Assembly (NCBI GenBank): GCA_003584865.1
Contig: QVQE01000152.1
Location: 1 to 44,516, forward strand
DNA: 44,516 bases
Direction: 5' to 3'
From: Methylococcales bacterium
GTDB taxonomy: Bacteria; Pseudomonadota; Gammaproteobacteria; Methylococcales; Methylomonadaceae
Under the pieces are notes generated by a model. The model was not told the DNA's origin. It did no database searches and saw only the letters and a program-made list of their open reading frames with translations. Positions 1 through 8,341 of this stretch are shown here, piece after piece. How positions within the stretch are numbered: the first letter of the stretch is position 1; every line of letters begins with the position of its first letter. A program made the translations under genes and the position numbers.

Positions 1-1
1 A

Positions 2-286
2 TCGAAACAACACATAGCTACGATTAAAGATGCTGCGAAAAAATTAACTGGGGCAACAAGGTGAGAGTTTCAAGCACAGGTGTCTATTGATTATTTGAAC
101 TCAAAATCGCACTTGGCTGAAAAGATATTTGGTTGGGATCGCAAGACGGCTACGTTAACTAGAGTCACCTTGGAATGGGCAAAAACCATGACTTGGAAAG
201 GGGTATGCCCCGTTTTGAAACTGCTGGAAACCACTTACCAAAGCCGGTACGACCTGCAATATCCACCCAATTATCTGCGGTATTGA
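2..286 (+). pseudogene. Transposase N-terminal remnant, broken by a stop
   Basis: Frame 2 reads through AAKKLTGATR, meets a TGA at 62-64, and continues in the same frame with EFQAQVSIDYL and AEKIFGWDRKT. The pattern (KLTG, two basic residues, FQAQ, YL, AE, FGW, R) is what I recall from the N-terminus of one group of DDE transposases. The stop would be a single C-to-T change in an arginine codon. After about base 165 the frame no longer follows that pattern, so only the N-terminal piece is left. The 5' end lies outside the window. The family name is uncertain; that it is a decayed fragment is better supported. Confidence 0.5.
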
Positions 287-347
287 AATGAATGATAAAA
301 TGGCATAGAGAACGGCATTGCTCCACTGAATTTAATAGGAAAATACT

Positions 348-1709
348 ATGCACTTGTTACGCGTTCAAGTCCCTGACTTTAGAGTATTAAAAGATATAGA
401 TATTACCTTTGAGCAAACATTTAATCCTACTGTCTTTCCGCTAGGCAGTCTTAATGGCGGCGGTAAAAGTACGTTGTTACAGCTGATTTTTGTGTTGCTG
501 CATTGTTCAGCGCATAGTGAACGACATCAATTTATTGCCAATATGCTGGAGCGTGTAACAATTCCAGAAGACGAAAATAGCAAGCTGCTGGCTCGATTTG
601 AGTTGATAGACGGTGATGAGAAGATTGAGTTGGAGTTTACTCTTTACAATGATGATTATTTGCGTCAATTGGATATTGATCCTATTTTTAATAAGGAAAT
701 GGTTTCTTTTGGTATCTTTCCTAAAAATGAACGTCTGCTTTCTGATGAAAGATCAGATGCTGAAATCGAACAAGACTTTTATGATGCGAATATAGATTCA
801 GATCCCTCTCTATCTCCACGTGAAAAACAAGCAATGATGAAAGCCTTAGCATCTGGTTTTGATAAATACATGGAGGAAAGAAAAAAATTAATTGCAACAA
901 TTCCACCTTTAGCTAAAAGCATTTATAAAAGCTTAACAATTAGAAAACAACATTACGTTACAAGCTATTCTTGCAATGACAATGCAATAGGGCTTTTATG
1001 TTTTTCTTCAAATGCCAACAAATCGACAAAAGACATAAAAGCTATTCTAACGATACTTTCTAAACAGGTGTTTCTTTCTGCGCCTCCCACACAAATTTAT
1101 TTATTTCTTGATGAATCGACAAAGAAATTGCTTTTTAAAAAACGTGATGTGAAAAGAAATCGTTGGATAGATAACTATGAATCAAGTCTTGATGAAGCTA
1201 AAAACAAATTACCCAACTTCTTAACCTTTGATGTTTTTGCTGTTGATGCCGTTATCTCATCAATTGAACAAGCCCGTAATCAAGACTTTAAATCCTTCGT
1301 CGATACAGGAACTAATGGCACAAGATATCAAAAAATAATGGCAGAACTGAATCTATTAATGCAAGGCAAAAAAGTATTGCCGCAATTGGATGAAAATGCC
1401 GCTATCACCGGAATAGTATTCAAAACCAATGATGACATAGAAATTTATCCAGAAGACTTAAGCCACGGCGAATTAAAACGCTTAAGCATTTATGTCTGGT
1501 TAAAATCATTACCCAAAGGTGAAAACATTGTACTCATGGATGAAATAGAAAATGCCCTACATCCTGATTGGCAATATCAAATCGTCCGCGATTTAGTCGA
1601 GTGGGGTAAAGATAACCAATATATTTTAGCGACACATTCTTACGGACTCTGCGAAGCCCTGACGCCTGCGCATGTCAAAGAACTTGAGCCTAAGCTCATT
1701 CCACATTAA
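348..1709 (+). CDS. AAA/ABC-type ATPase of the OLD/AriA kind
   Basis: A 453-residue SMC/RecF-like ATPase. The Walker A motif GSLNGGGKST is at about 33-42, after an N-terminal strand of the type seen in RecF/OLD proteins. An ABC-like signature LSHGELKRLS lies near 371-380, Walker B with catalytic acid LMDEIENALHP near 396-406, and a switch histidine in ILATHS near 425. The long middle section between Walker A and the signature is a helical insertion. AGGAAA upstream of ATG 348 serves as ribosome site. Only two bases separate its stop from the next gene, so the two are surely cotranslated. An ATPase of this size followed by a TOPRIM-like partner is the layout of PARIS (AriA-AriB) and related anti-phage systems. 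The ATPase call is firm; the defence role is inferred. Confidence 0.8.
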   Translation: MHLLRVQVPDFRVLKDIDITFEQTFNPTVFPLGSLNGGGKSTLLQLIFVLLHCSAHSERHQFIANMLERVTIPEDENSKLLARFELIDGDEKIELEFTLYNDDYLRQLDIDPIFNKEMVSFGIFPKNERLLSDERSDAEIEQDFYDANIDSDPSLSPREKQAMMKALASGFDKYMEERKKLIATIPPLAKSIYKSLTIRKQHYVTSYSCNDNAIGLLCFSSNANKSTKDIKAILTILSKQVFLSAPPTQIYLFLDESTKKLLFKKRDVKRNRWIDNYESSLDEAKNKLPNFLTFDVFAVDAVISSIEQARNQDFKSFVDTGTNGTRYQKIMAELNLLMQGKKVLPQLDENAAITGIVFKTNDDIEIYPEDLSHGELKRLSIYVWLKSLPKGENIVLMDEIENALHPDWQYQIVRDLVEWGKDNQYILATHSYGLCEALTPAHVKELEPKLIPH

Positions 1710-1711
1710 CG

Positions 1712-2659
1712 ATGAGCCTTTCAAATACCGAGTTGCAAGAGCATTGCAACACAATTATCAATTCTCGACGTGCCCAAAATAAAATCGTAATTCTTTGTGA
1801 AGGCAATATACACGCTGATGAAGGCAAAGCTTCACCTTCCAGCTATCGGCAACTAGAAAAACTTCCCGACGCCAATTTTTATAAGGCTTGCATCCCTGTT
1901 TGGTGGAAACAAAAACGCCCTGAATTTTTCATCTGTGGTGATAGACAGGATGTCATCAACACTTATTTTGAATTACAGAAAATGCACTCACAGCCGCGTA
2001 ATGATTCCTACCTGAATAAAGACAAGCTCTTTGCCATCATTGACCTGGATTTGCCGCTGTGCAAATTCGACGATAGTTATCCTATAACAGATAGTGAAGC
2101 CTTGTTTTATAGGCTCTATCAGCAAGGACAAATCAATCAACAGGCCATACTTGAAAAGTCCATTTTTATCACCGGATTAATTTATAAAGAAGCCTATTTC
2201 CTGATTCCCGATTTGCAACCTCTTTTTGATGACTATTCCCCAGTTGTGCATTTCAATAATGTGCCGATCAACCTGAAAGCTGTTTACCGAGAAATGGCGC
2301 ACAAGCTGATTAATGACGGAAATCTTATGCAGCCGGATCAGTTTAAACGTGCTTGTGAAAGAATCCAGCATTGTCAGCAGTTGAATTTTAATAGCCTAAA
2401 CGATTTACAACAAAGCTGGTTAACTGCTTTTGATACAGCCGATAAATCAACACAGCAAATCTTAATTTATGCGACATTGACTATTCATCAAGTTAAAGAT
2501 TATTGGAAAGCTGTTACACCCCATGAGGAAGGCATTATTCCAGCTGAACGCTTTAAAGAACAATTAATCTTAAAAATTGCCGACTTTTATGCGAGACAAG
2601 CACACAACAGCACTCATCACATTCCTGGTTTTTTTAATGCACTGTCAAAATGGGCGTAA
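1712..2659 (+). CDS. TOPRIM/DUF4435-like partner of the ATPase
   Basis: A 315-residue protein starting two bases after the ATPase stop, with no Shine-Dalgarno of its own, so it probably depends on translational coupling. It shows the spaced acidic residues of a TOPRIM-like fold: ILCEG near 27-31 (E30), FFICGDRQDVINTY near 72-85, and FAIIDLDL near 107-114 (D111, D113). This order (E-G, then G-x-x-x-V, then D-x-D) matches what is known of DUF4435/AriB and OLD nuclease domains. The stretch between E30 and the G-D-R motif is longer than I expect for AriB. In PARIS, AriB is released by AriA when a phage trigger is sensed; whether this protein works so is inference. It could be another OLD-like nuclease subunit. 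Confidence 0.55.
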   Translation: MSLSNTELQEHCNTIINSRRAQNKIVILCEGNIHADEGKASPSSYRQLEKLPDANFYKACIPVWWKQKRPEFFICGDRQDVINTYFELQKMHSQPRNDSYLNKDKLFAIIDLDLPLCKFDDSYPITDSEALFYRLYQQGQINQQAILEKSIFITGLIYKEAYFLIPDLQPLFDDYSPVVHFNNVPINLKAVYREMAHKLINDGNLMQPDQFKRACERIQHCQQLNFNSLNDLQQSWLTAFDTADKSTQQILIYATLTIHQVKDYWKAVTPHEEGIIPAERFKEQLILKIADFYARQAHNSTHHIPGFFNALSKWA

Positions 2660-2736
2660 TTTTGGATTAGAATAACTATCCAGTTGAAATTGAATCGTTG
2701 GATTAATATAAAAACATCAACGATCGCTTTCTAAAT

Positions 2737-2772
2737 AGCCCTTCCTTTACCATACTGGCTAAAAGGAGGGCT
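2737..2772. terminator. Bulged hairpin between convergent genes
   Basis: AGCCC...GGGCT pairs, then continues through a one-base bulge into TCCTTT/AAAGGA, between the stop of the TOPRIM-like gene and the stop of the cysteine desulfurase gene. No U tract follows on either strand, so it is at best a weak bidirectional terminator. Confidence 0.3.
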
Positions 2773-2790
2773 AAGAAGCTTCTTCAGATT

Positions 2791-4869
2791 TTAAACGAAT
2801 TGACCACTCTTAATACGTCTTACCGTACTCACCAACAGATCAACTTCCTGATGAGTGTTATAAAACGCTAACGAAGGACGCACCGTACTTTCCAGCCCAA
2901 AACGGCGCAAGATAGGTTGAGCGCAATGATGGCCGGTACGAACGGCAATACCGACTCGATTAAGGGCTACACCAATATCCTGATTACTATGGCCGTCTAA
3001 CACAAATGACAGCACGCTGGTTTTTTCAGCCGCCGTACCTATCAAATGTAAACCGGAGATTCTTCTCAGGGCATCCATGGCATACAGCAATAATTCATGC
3101 TCATAACGGGCAATATTATCGATGCCCACCTTTGATACATATTCAAGCGCAGCACCCAGACCTACCGCATCGGCGATATTACCCGTACCTGCTTCAAAAC
3201 GGGCTGGAGCGGGTTGATAGACAATTTTCTCAAACGTCACATCCTCGATCATATTACCACCACCTTGCCAAGGTGGCATTGACTCGAGCAGGTCAGCTTT
3301 ACCATAGAGTACGCCGATACCTGTCGGGCCAAATATCTTGTGACCCGAAAACACAAACCAGTCACAATCCAGGGCTTGTACATCAGCACGTAAATGCGAA
3401 ACGGATTGAGCACCGTCAAGCAATACCCGAGCACCCACACGATGCGCCATATCGATCATTTCTTTAGCCGGTGTTACTGTTCCCAAGGCATTCGAAACCT
3501 GAGTAAAAGACACCAACTTGGTCTTGGATGTGAGTAGTTTTTGATATTCACCCAACAATACTTGACCCTGATCATCAACCGGTGCTACACGTAACACCGC
3601 ACCCGTTAAATCACACAGCTGTTTCCAAGGTACAATATTAGCGTGATGTTCTAGCCAGGTAATGACTATTTCATCGCCTTTTTTAATATGTTGATGACCC
3701 CAGCTTTGAGCAACCAGATTGATTGCTTCAGTGGTTCCTCTTGCAAACACAACTTCAGATGACGAAGAGGCATTTAAGAAACGCGCCACGATATCGCGAG
3801 CTTTCTCATAAGCATCAGTCGATCTTGCTGCTAATTCATGTGCTGCACGGTGAATATTAGAGTTTTCATGTTCATAAAAATAAGAAACCCTATCAATTAC
3901 CGATTGAGGTTTTTGAGTCGTCGCCGCATTATCAAACCATACCAAAGGATGTCCGTTAACCCGTTCTTTGAGTATCGGAAAATCACGACGAATGGCTTGA
4001 ACATCAAAAGCCGGATGAGCAGAACTTAAGCTGGGTGCCTCTGAATTAAACTCACCCGTTTTAAGTTCATCTAAAAAATAATAAGTAGGTTTGGACTCTG
4101 GATTTAATGGCACCGATCCAGGGGTCGCAAACAGTTTTTTTATTTCTGCTTCGCCCGGTAACCCGTAAGTTTCAGGTGATAAGCCAGCTATTAAAGCAGG
4201 ATCAAAATCGCTCAAACTATTAGGCAATGAGGTTGGAAAAGTTAGATGAGGTTGGTTAACTCTTTCGTTACCGAACAGCTTTTGCAATTCTGCTTCAAAC
4301 GGTTTCTGTAAGCTATTTACCTTATCTATATCAGTTAATGACGCAGGTACCTCAGACGTTGCATCGACAGCGCCGATTCCAGAAGGGTGACTTCCTAAAG
4401 GCACTCGTGAAACTAACATTTGTTGTAATTGCGCTTCATCAGGCAGCCCAAAATTATTCGGTAAAATCCCTTCCAGCACTGACTTATCAAAACTTGATAA
4501 ACTAGAAGCGGTCGTTGGACTATTTAATACGACCCCTGTATCAAGACTGTGTGGCACTTGATTTAGTGAAGGTTGACGTTGCTGAGAAAAAAACGACTTA
4601 AGCTCAGCATCGCCAGGCAGGCTAAAATCCTGAACGCCAGGCGCAGACGATTTATTGACACCTGCTAAAGGTGATATCACTTCGCTTGGCACTGCCGAAG
4701 CAACTAAACCCAGTCTTGACCCATCACAGGGTAGCGCTGTAAATAGCTCATTTGCCAACTTGGTTAATTGCTCAATGTCTGGCAATGATGTATCTTGGGT
4801 AAAACTTTGCGGCGCTGTACTTGAGGGCTCAAAGTTACTTGTATTCATGATACTTGCCCACTTCGACAT
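2791..4869 (-). CDS. Encapsulin cargo: cysteine desulfurase with targeting domain
   Basis: Family 2A encapsulin cargo protein, a SufS-like PLP enzyme that takes sulfur from L-cysteine, giving alanine and an enzyme persulfide. From the start at 4869 it is 692 residues. Residues 1 to about 285 are low-complexity, rich in Ser, Pro and Leu, with five short repeats (see separate entry). The desulfurase domain follows from about 288 (FDVQAIRRDFPIL), with the PLP lysine in FSGHKIFGPTG (K511) and the catalytic cysteine in RTGHHCAQP (C649). The frame is open to 4893; ATG 4869 is chosen because GGAG lies 9 bases upstream, with ATG 4848 as another option. It overlaps the end of the shell gene by 35 bases, so the two are one operon. 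In known family 2A systems the disordered N-terminus directs the enzyme into the shell. Confidence 0.93.
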   Translation of the reverse strand: MSKWASIMNTSNFEPSSTAPQSFTQDTSLPDIEQLTKLANELFTALPCDGSRLGLVASAVPSEVISPLAGVNKSSAPGVQDFSLPGDAELKSFFSQQRQPSLNQVPHSLDTGVVLNSPTTASSLSSFDKSVLEGILPNNFGLPDEAQLQQMLVSRVPLGSHPSGIGAVDATSEVPASLTDIDKVNSLQKPFEAELQKLFGNERVNQPHLTFPTSLPNSLSDFDPALIAGLSPETYGLPGEAEIKKLFATPGSVPLNPESKPTYYFLDELKTGEFNSEAPSLSSAHPAFDVQAIRRDFPILKERVNGHPLVWFDNAATTQKPQSVIDRVSYFYEHENSNIHRAAHELAARSTDAYEKARDIVARFLNASSSSEVVFARGTTEAINLVAQSWGHQHIKKGDEIVITWLEHHANIVPWKQLCDLTGAVLRVAPVDDQGQVLLGEYQKLLTSKTKLVSFTQVSNALGTVTPAKEMIDMAHRVGARVLLDGAQSVSHLRADVQALDCDWFVFSGHKIFGPTGIGVLYGKADLLESMPPWQGGGNMIEDVTFEKIVYQPAPARFEAGTGNIADAVGLGAALEYVSKVGIDNIARYEHELLLYAMDALRRISGLHLIGTAAEKTSVLSFVLDGHSNQDIGVALNRVGIAVRTGHHCAQPILRRFGLESTVRPSLAFYNTHQEVDLLVSTVRRIKSGQFV
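4129..4785 (-). repeat. Five copies of an LPGEAEL-like targeting motif
   Basis: Inside the disordered N-terminus of the cargo, at residues 29-43 (LPDIEQLTKLANELF), 84-94 (LPGDAELKSFF), 142-152 (LPDEAQLQQML), 190-199 (PFEAELQKLF) and 237-247 (LPGEAEIKKLF). The third and fifth copies lie in a longer repeat with an upstream S-x-FD-x-x-x-x-x-G-x-x-P element. The shared pattern is LP-[GD]-x-A-x-[LI]-x-x-[LF]-[FL] with linkers of about 40-50 residues, as expected of several short helices that bind the shell interior. Confidence 0.8.
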
Positions 4870-5752
4870 TCTCGAGGACTCCGAGCGCATCATCAGTCAA
4901 CACAGCCAGCGAGCAATACAGTGAGATCAAGTAAGAAGCAATGGCTTTATGGTTTATACCCATAAAACGAACTGAAAGTCCCATGCTCAATTCCCCAGTC
5001 AGATTGGGCTGATACAAACCAACAACCCCTTGACGACTCTCACCCGTACGTAATAACAAGATATTACTTTTGCCATTAACCACTTTTAATTTATCAGTAG
5101 GAATAATAGGTAAACCACGCCAGGTCATAAATTGTGAACCAAATAAAGTAACAATAGCAGGTGGTACGCCACGACGAGTACATTCACGACCGAATGCTGC
5201 AATAGCTAATGGATGGGCCAGGAAAAATGCAGGTTCTTTCCAGACGCGAGAAATCAACTCATCCATATCATCTGGCGTCGGAGCACCCGTGCGAGGTTGA
5301 ACTCTAAAACCGGGAGCAACATTGTTTAATAAACCGTATTCAGCGTTGTTAATCAATTCACTTTCTTGACGCTCTTTAATGGTTTCAATGGTTAAGCGTA
5401 ATTGTTCATGAATCTGATTATGTGGACTGCTGTATAAATCAGAAATACGGGTATGTACATCTAATACAGTATTAACTGCATTTAAACGGTACTCACGACC
5501 CCATTCTTCATAATCAACAAAGGTTTGTGGAAGTTCTTTTTCGTCAAGGCTTGAGCAGTCTACTAAAAGACCTGCTTCATTCTTAACTTTGTTAACGCGA
5601 TAAATGCCGGCCTCAAGTGGTTTCCATTGCAATAAATGAACCAACCATCTTGGGGTGATGGTTGACAACATTGGGACTGTTTTGGTGGCATTCGCCAGGG
5701 TACGTGCGGCAACATCGCCTAATGCGGTATTTCCTTCATGGATATCAGTCAT
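4835..5752 (-). CDS. srpI: Family 2A encapsulin shell protein (SrpI type)
   Basis: A 305-residue HK97-fold shell protein of the SrpI/family 2A encapsulin group. Recognisable stretches are WLVHLLQWKPLEAGIYRVNK near 36-55, the E-loop region with FVDYEEWGREYRLN near 78-91, and AIAAFGRECTRRGVPPAIV near 183-201. It is preceded by AGGAAA ten bases before ATG 5752. The cargo desulfurase gene follows with overlap, the usual shell-cargo pairing. No cyclic-nucleotide-binding domain is present, which separates it from family 2B. In characterised members the shell assembles as a T=1 icosahedron and is linked to sulfur limitation or sulfur storage. The promoter and leader upstream are shared with the cysK operon, which supports a sulfur-controlled role. 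Confidence 0.95.
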   Translation of the reverse strand: MTDIHEGNTALGDVAARTLANATKTVPMLSTITPRWLVHLLQWKPLEAGIYRVNKVKNEAGLLVDCSSLDEKELPQTFVDYEEWGREYRLNAVNTVLDVHTRISDLYSSPHNQIHEQLRLTIETIKERQESELINNAEYGLLNNVAPGFRVQPRTGAPTPDDMDELISRVWKEPAFFLAHPLAIAAFGRECTRRGVPPAIVTLFGSQFMTWRGLPIIPTDKLKVVNGKSNILLLRTGESRQGVVGLYQPNLTGELSMGLSVRFMGINHKAIASYLISLYCSLAVLTDDALGVLENVEVGKYHEYK

Positions 5753-5816
5753 GGTAGTTTCCTATTACGGGTTAAAAATTTATGGTGGGTTTGTTTTATT
5801 AATTATTATTTTTTCC

Positions 5817-5853
5817 AAAAAAAAAGCCAACGAATCCGCTTGAATTCGTTGGC
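5817..5853 (-). terminator. Intrinsic terminator inside the encapsulin leader
   Basis: A perfect 10-bp stem (5826-5835 with 5844-5853, GCCAACGAAT paired with ATTCGTTGGC), an 8-base loop and nine U residues on the minus strand (5825-5817). It lies 64 bases upstream of the shell gene start and downstream of the predicted promoter, so it would stop transcription before the operon unless relieved. Confidence 0.85.
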
Positions 5854-5882
5854 TTCCAGTTGTCCGGTCAGCTTGAAATATT
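5844..5882 (-). promoter_or_regulatory. Conserved leader RNA element, encapsulin copy
   Basis: From AATATT at 5882 to GCCA at 5850, 32 of 33 bases equal the leader of cysK. The core GCTGACCGGACAACTGG can fold as a hairpin: GCU (5872-5870) with AGC (5854-5852), and CCGG (5867-5864) with CUGG (5859-5856) around an ACAA loop. The AGC arm shares two bases with the terminator stem, so the two folds compete. No start codon lies between the predicted transcription start and the terminator, which argues against a leader peptide. Confidence 0.7.
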
Positions 5883-5888
5883 GCTGTT

Positions 5889-5917
5889 AAAGTACTCCAC
5901 ACACTTAATTTTGTCAA
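5889..5917 (-). promoter_or_regulatory. Sigma-70 promoter of the encapsulin operon
   Basis: A perfect -35 TTGACA (5917-5912), a 17-base spacer and -10 TACTTT (5894-5889). Strong -35, weak -10. The same hexamer positions and spacer occur upstream of cysK. Predicted RNA start is near 5882, giving a leader of about 66 bases up to the end of the U tract. Confidence 0.7.
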
Positions 5918-5997
5918 AAAAGTTTTTTAAGTAATATCAAAAAGGGAATATATCGGCTATCGCTATTATAATACGCGATACAATCCATCAACGTTAC

Positions 5998-6663
5998 TTG
6001 CTACTACTACTACTATTAATTATTGTTAAAGAGAACGACTCATTGAATACATTAAATAAAATACTATCGTCAAGAGTAATGAGTTTCTTTAGTGGATTAC
6101 TACTGGCCTTGCTTTGGAGCTGGTTTGCTTATAGGCACTTAAACAATTTTATTGAAACAAACTCATGGTCTTCACTTTTCTTTGCCATTATTGAAACCTT
6201 GGCCGTATGCTTTTACCTTTTAAGGAGTGCGCCAAGTAGTGTTTCTATCAACCCTTTCGACTGGTTAGTGGCCTTTATAGGCACTTTTATGCCCCTATCA
6301 TTAAGACCTGAACAATATGGAATGCTACCCTTTGGGGAGTATTTGATTTTTCTGGGAGCATTTTTTCAAACACTCAGCATCATTTCCCTGAATCGTAGCT
6401 TCGCTTTAGTACCTGCCAAGCGAGTCATAAAGACCAGCTATATGTATCGAATAGTTCGTCATCCTCTTTACGCGAGCTATATTTTGGGAATCACGGGTTA
6501 TGTTTTACGCTATACATCGGAAGTGAATCTCACAATTTACATAATTACAATGATTTCAATCGGCATCAGAGTTATACGGGAAGAAAGTCATTTAGCTAAA
6601 GACTCTACATACATTGAATACATGCAAAAAGTCCGATATCGGCTTATTCCATTTGTCTTTTAA
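5998..6663 (+). CDS. ICMT/PEMT-like membrane methyltransferase
   Basis: A 221-residue integral membrane protein with about five hydrophobic segments and the C-terminal motif of isoprenylcysteine/phospholipid methyltransferases: YRIVRHPLYASY near 157-168, then EESHLAKDSTYIEYMQKVRYRLIP near the end (split here at EESHLAKD and YIEYMQKVRYRLIP). In this family that region binds S-adenosylmethionine and the membrane substrate. The bacterial substrate is usually unknown. The start is uncertain: TTG 5998 opens the frame, while TTG 6043 (after AAAGAGA) and ATG 6079 are also possible. It diverges from the encapsulin operon and need not be related to it. Confidence 0.75.
   Translation: MLLLLLLIIVKENDSLNTLNKILSSRVMSFFSGLLLALLWSWFAYRHLNNFIETNSWSSLFFAIIETLAVCFYLLRSAPSSVSINPFDWLVAFIGTFMPLSLRPEQYGMLPFGEYLIFLGAFFQTLSIISLNRSFALVPAKRVIKTSYMYRIVRHPLYASYILGITGYVLRYTSEVNLTIYIITMISIGIRVIREESHLAKDSTYIEYMQKVRYRLIPFVF
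6001..6015 (+). repeat. Trinucleotide repeat (CTA)5
   Basis: Five CTA units near the start of the following gene, encoding leucines if the upstream TTG at 5998 is used. Short tandem repeats of this sort can change length by slippage; unit number is a multiple of the codon, so frame would be kept. Confidence 0.6.
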
Positions 6664-6918
6664 CTGGTTTAAACAACAAGATCCAACGATCCAGTTTCTG
6701 ATAACTCTGTTTGCCATTATGGTCTACTTCAGTGATAATGAACATGAATGTTGTACTTTAATTTTCTGATTATTTTACTTTTTAGTCATTACGCATAATA
6801 CAAGACATCCTCAACGAGTTCTCATTTTGACCCCGCCTAAGGTGGATAGTCACCCAAATGGAACTAACTAAAACTGGTTACATTACAATTTCAATATATA
6901 AGAGATGGTGGTTAGTTA

Positions 6919-8301
6919 ATGATTCTAATACGATATTTGATAGTCGGTGTGGCAAATACATTAGTCGGCTTGGGTACTATTTATTTTGCCATGTATTTTT
7001 TGCACTTTAACGTTGTTCAATCAAATGCGCTTGGCTATTCAATTGGTATTTTGCTAAGTTTTTCTTTGAACAAAACCTGGACTTTTAGTAGTCGAGACCA
7101 TATTACCTCAAGTTTTATCCGCTATTTACTTGTACTGGGTATAGCTTACACGGCGAACTTAGCTACCGTATTATTTATATGTTCCCATTTTTACTTTAGC
7201 CCTTATATAGCACAGGCTATAGGGATTATACCTTACACGGCAATTGGCTTTTTGGGCAGCCGTTATTTCGCTTTCCGTACACAAGGCCAATCAGGTACAT
7301 CAGATGCCGTAGAAAATAAATTACCCAACAAAGTTGTTTTTGATAAAAAATCCGTAACACCACGGATAGTAGATGTAAGCATAGTCGTGCCCTGCTATAA
7401 CGAAGAAGCTGTTTTAGCGGAAACAACTAGCCGATTGGCGGATTTGTTGCAGCAACTTATTATCGAAAGAAGTATAACACCCTCTAGCCGCGTCTATTAT
7501 GTCGACGATGGTAGCAGTGATAAGACATGGGAACTCATTGAGTATCTGGCGGAAACCCATGAATTCGTCCACGGAATACAATTGTCGCGCAATCGTGGCC
7601 ATCAAAATGCTTTATTGGCAGGCCTATTATCTGTAGAAGGAGAAGTCATTATTAGCGTTGATGCCGATTTACAAGACGATTTGTCCGCGATAAAAAAAAT
7701 GATCGAATATTATATAGCGGGGTACGATATCGTATACGGTGTCCGAGATGCCCGTAAGACTGATACATTCTTTAAAAGCTTTACCGCCAAAGCTTATTAT
7801 CGCCTATTAAGCATGATGGGGGTTGAAATTATATACAATCATGCGGACTACCGTTTAATGAGCCGACAAACTATTGAGGCACTGAAAGAGTTTAGCGAAG
7901 TTAATTTATTTCTTCGCGGTATAATTCCCCAATTAGGTTTTTCATACGCTATTGTATATTATGACCGCGCTGAACGTTATGCAGGTGAATCAAAATATCC
8001 TTTAAAAAAAATGCTTTCATTCGCATGGCAAGGTATTACATCATTTTCAAGCATGCCTTTGCACTTTATTACAGGTTTAGGACTACTAGTCTCGCTAATT
8101 AGTTTTTTAATTACAGCATGGGCAGTTGCGATACGTTTATTTACTCAAGATGCAATCCCAGGTTGGGCTTCAACGGTATTACCGATCTACTTTCTCGGAG
8201 GCATACAGTTACTGTGCCTAGGCGTTATAGGAGAGTACTTAGCAAAAATATACTCTGAAACTAAAAGAAGACCTAGATACAGTATCAAGAAAATCATTTA
8301 A
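6919..8301 (+). CDS. GtrA-like flippase fused to GT2 glycosyltransferase
   Basis: A 460-residue fusion. Residues 1-120 form a GtrA-type domain with four hydrophobic helices and the family's N-L-x-K-T-W-T-F signature (FSLNKTWTFSS near 50). Residues about 150-385 are a GT2 domain of the GtrB/dolichyl-phosphate-mannose-synthase type: VSIVVPCYNEE at the nucleotide site, DADLQDD as the metal-binding acidic motif, and two C-terminal helices. In known systems GtrB loads a sugar on bactoprenyl phosphate and GtrA moves it across the membrane; here both would be one chain. GAGATGGTGG precedes ATG 6919. It begins a group of cell-surface sugar genes. Whether the product modifies LPS, a glycan or protein cannot be told. 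Confidence 0.88.
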   Translation: MILIRYLIVGVANTLVGLGTIYFAMYFLHFNVVQSNALGYSIGILLSFSLNKTWTFSSRDHITSSFIRYLLVLGIAYTANLATVLFICSHFYFSPYIAQAIGIIPYTAIGFLGSRYFAFRTQGQSGTSDAVENKLPNKVVFDKKSVTPRIVDVSIVVPCYNEEAVLAETTSRLADLLQQLIIERSITPSSRVYYVDDGSSDKTWELIEYLAETHEFVHGIQLSRNRGHQNALLAGLLSVEGEVIISVDADLQDDLSAIKKMIEYYIAGYDIVYGVRDARKTDTFFKSFTAKAYYRLLSMMGVEIIYNHADYRLMSRQTIEALKEFSEVNLFLRGIIPQLGFSYAIVYYDRAERYAGESKYPLKKMLSFAWQGITSFSSMPLHFITGLGLLVSLISFLITAWAVAIRLFTQDAIPGWASTVLPIYFLGGIQLLCLGVIGEYLAKIYSETKRRPRYSIKKII

Positions 8302-8341
8302 GTAATAATAAAATCATAGACACGCGCCATAGTTCCTAATT

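Noticed and set aside
348-2659. Firm naming of the pair as ariA-ariB (PARIS)
   Set aside because: Layout and motifs fit, but the insert in the second protein and lack of a profile search make the symbol unsafe.
4655-4924. Plus-strand frame opposite the cargo N-terminus
   Set aside because: Shadow of the minus-strand cargo gene; composition and lack of ribosome site do not support a gene.
5817-5853. Reading the hairpin as a simple terminator for the plus-strand gene or of an upstream transcript
   Set aside because: U tract exists only on the minus strand and a promoter of the same strand lies just before it, at identical spacing in the cysK copy.
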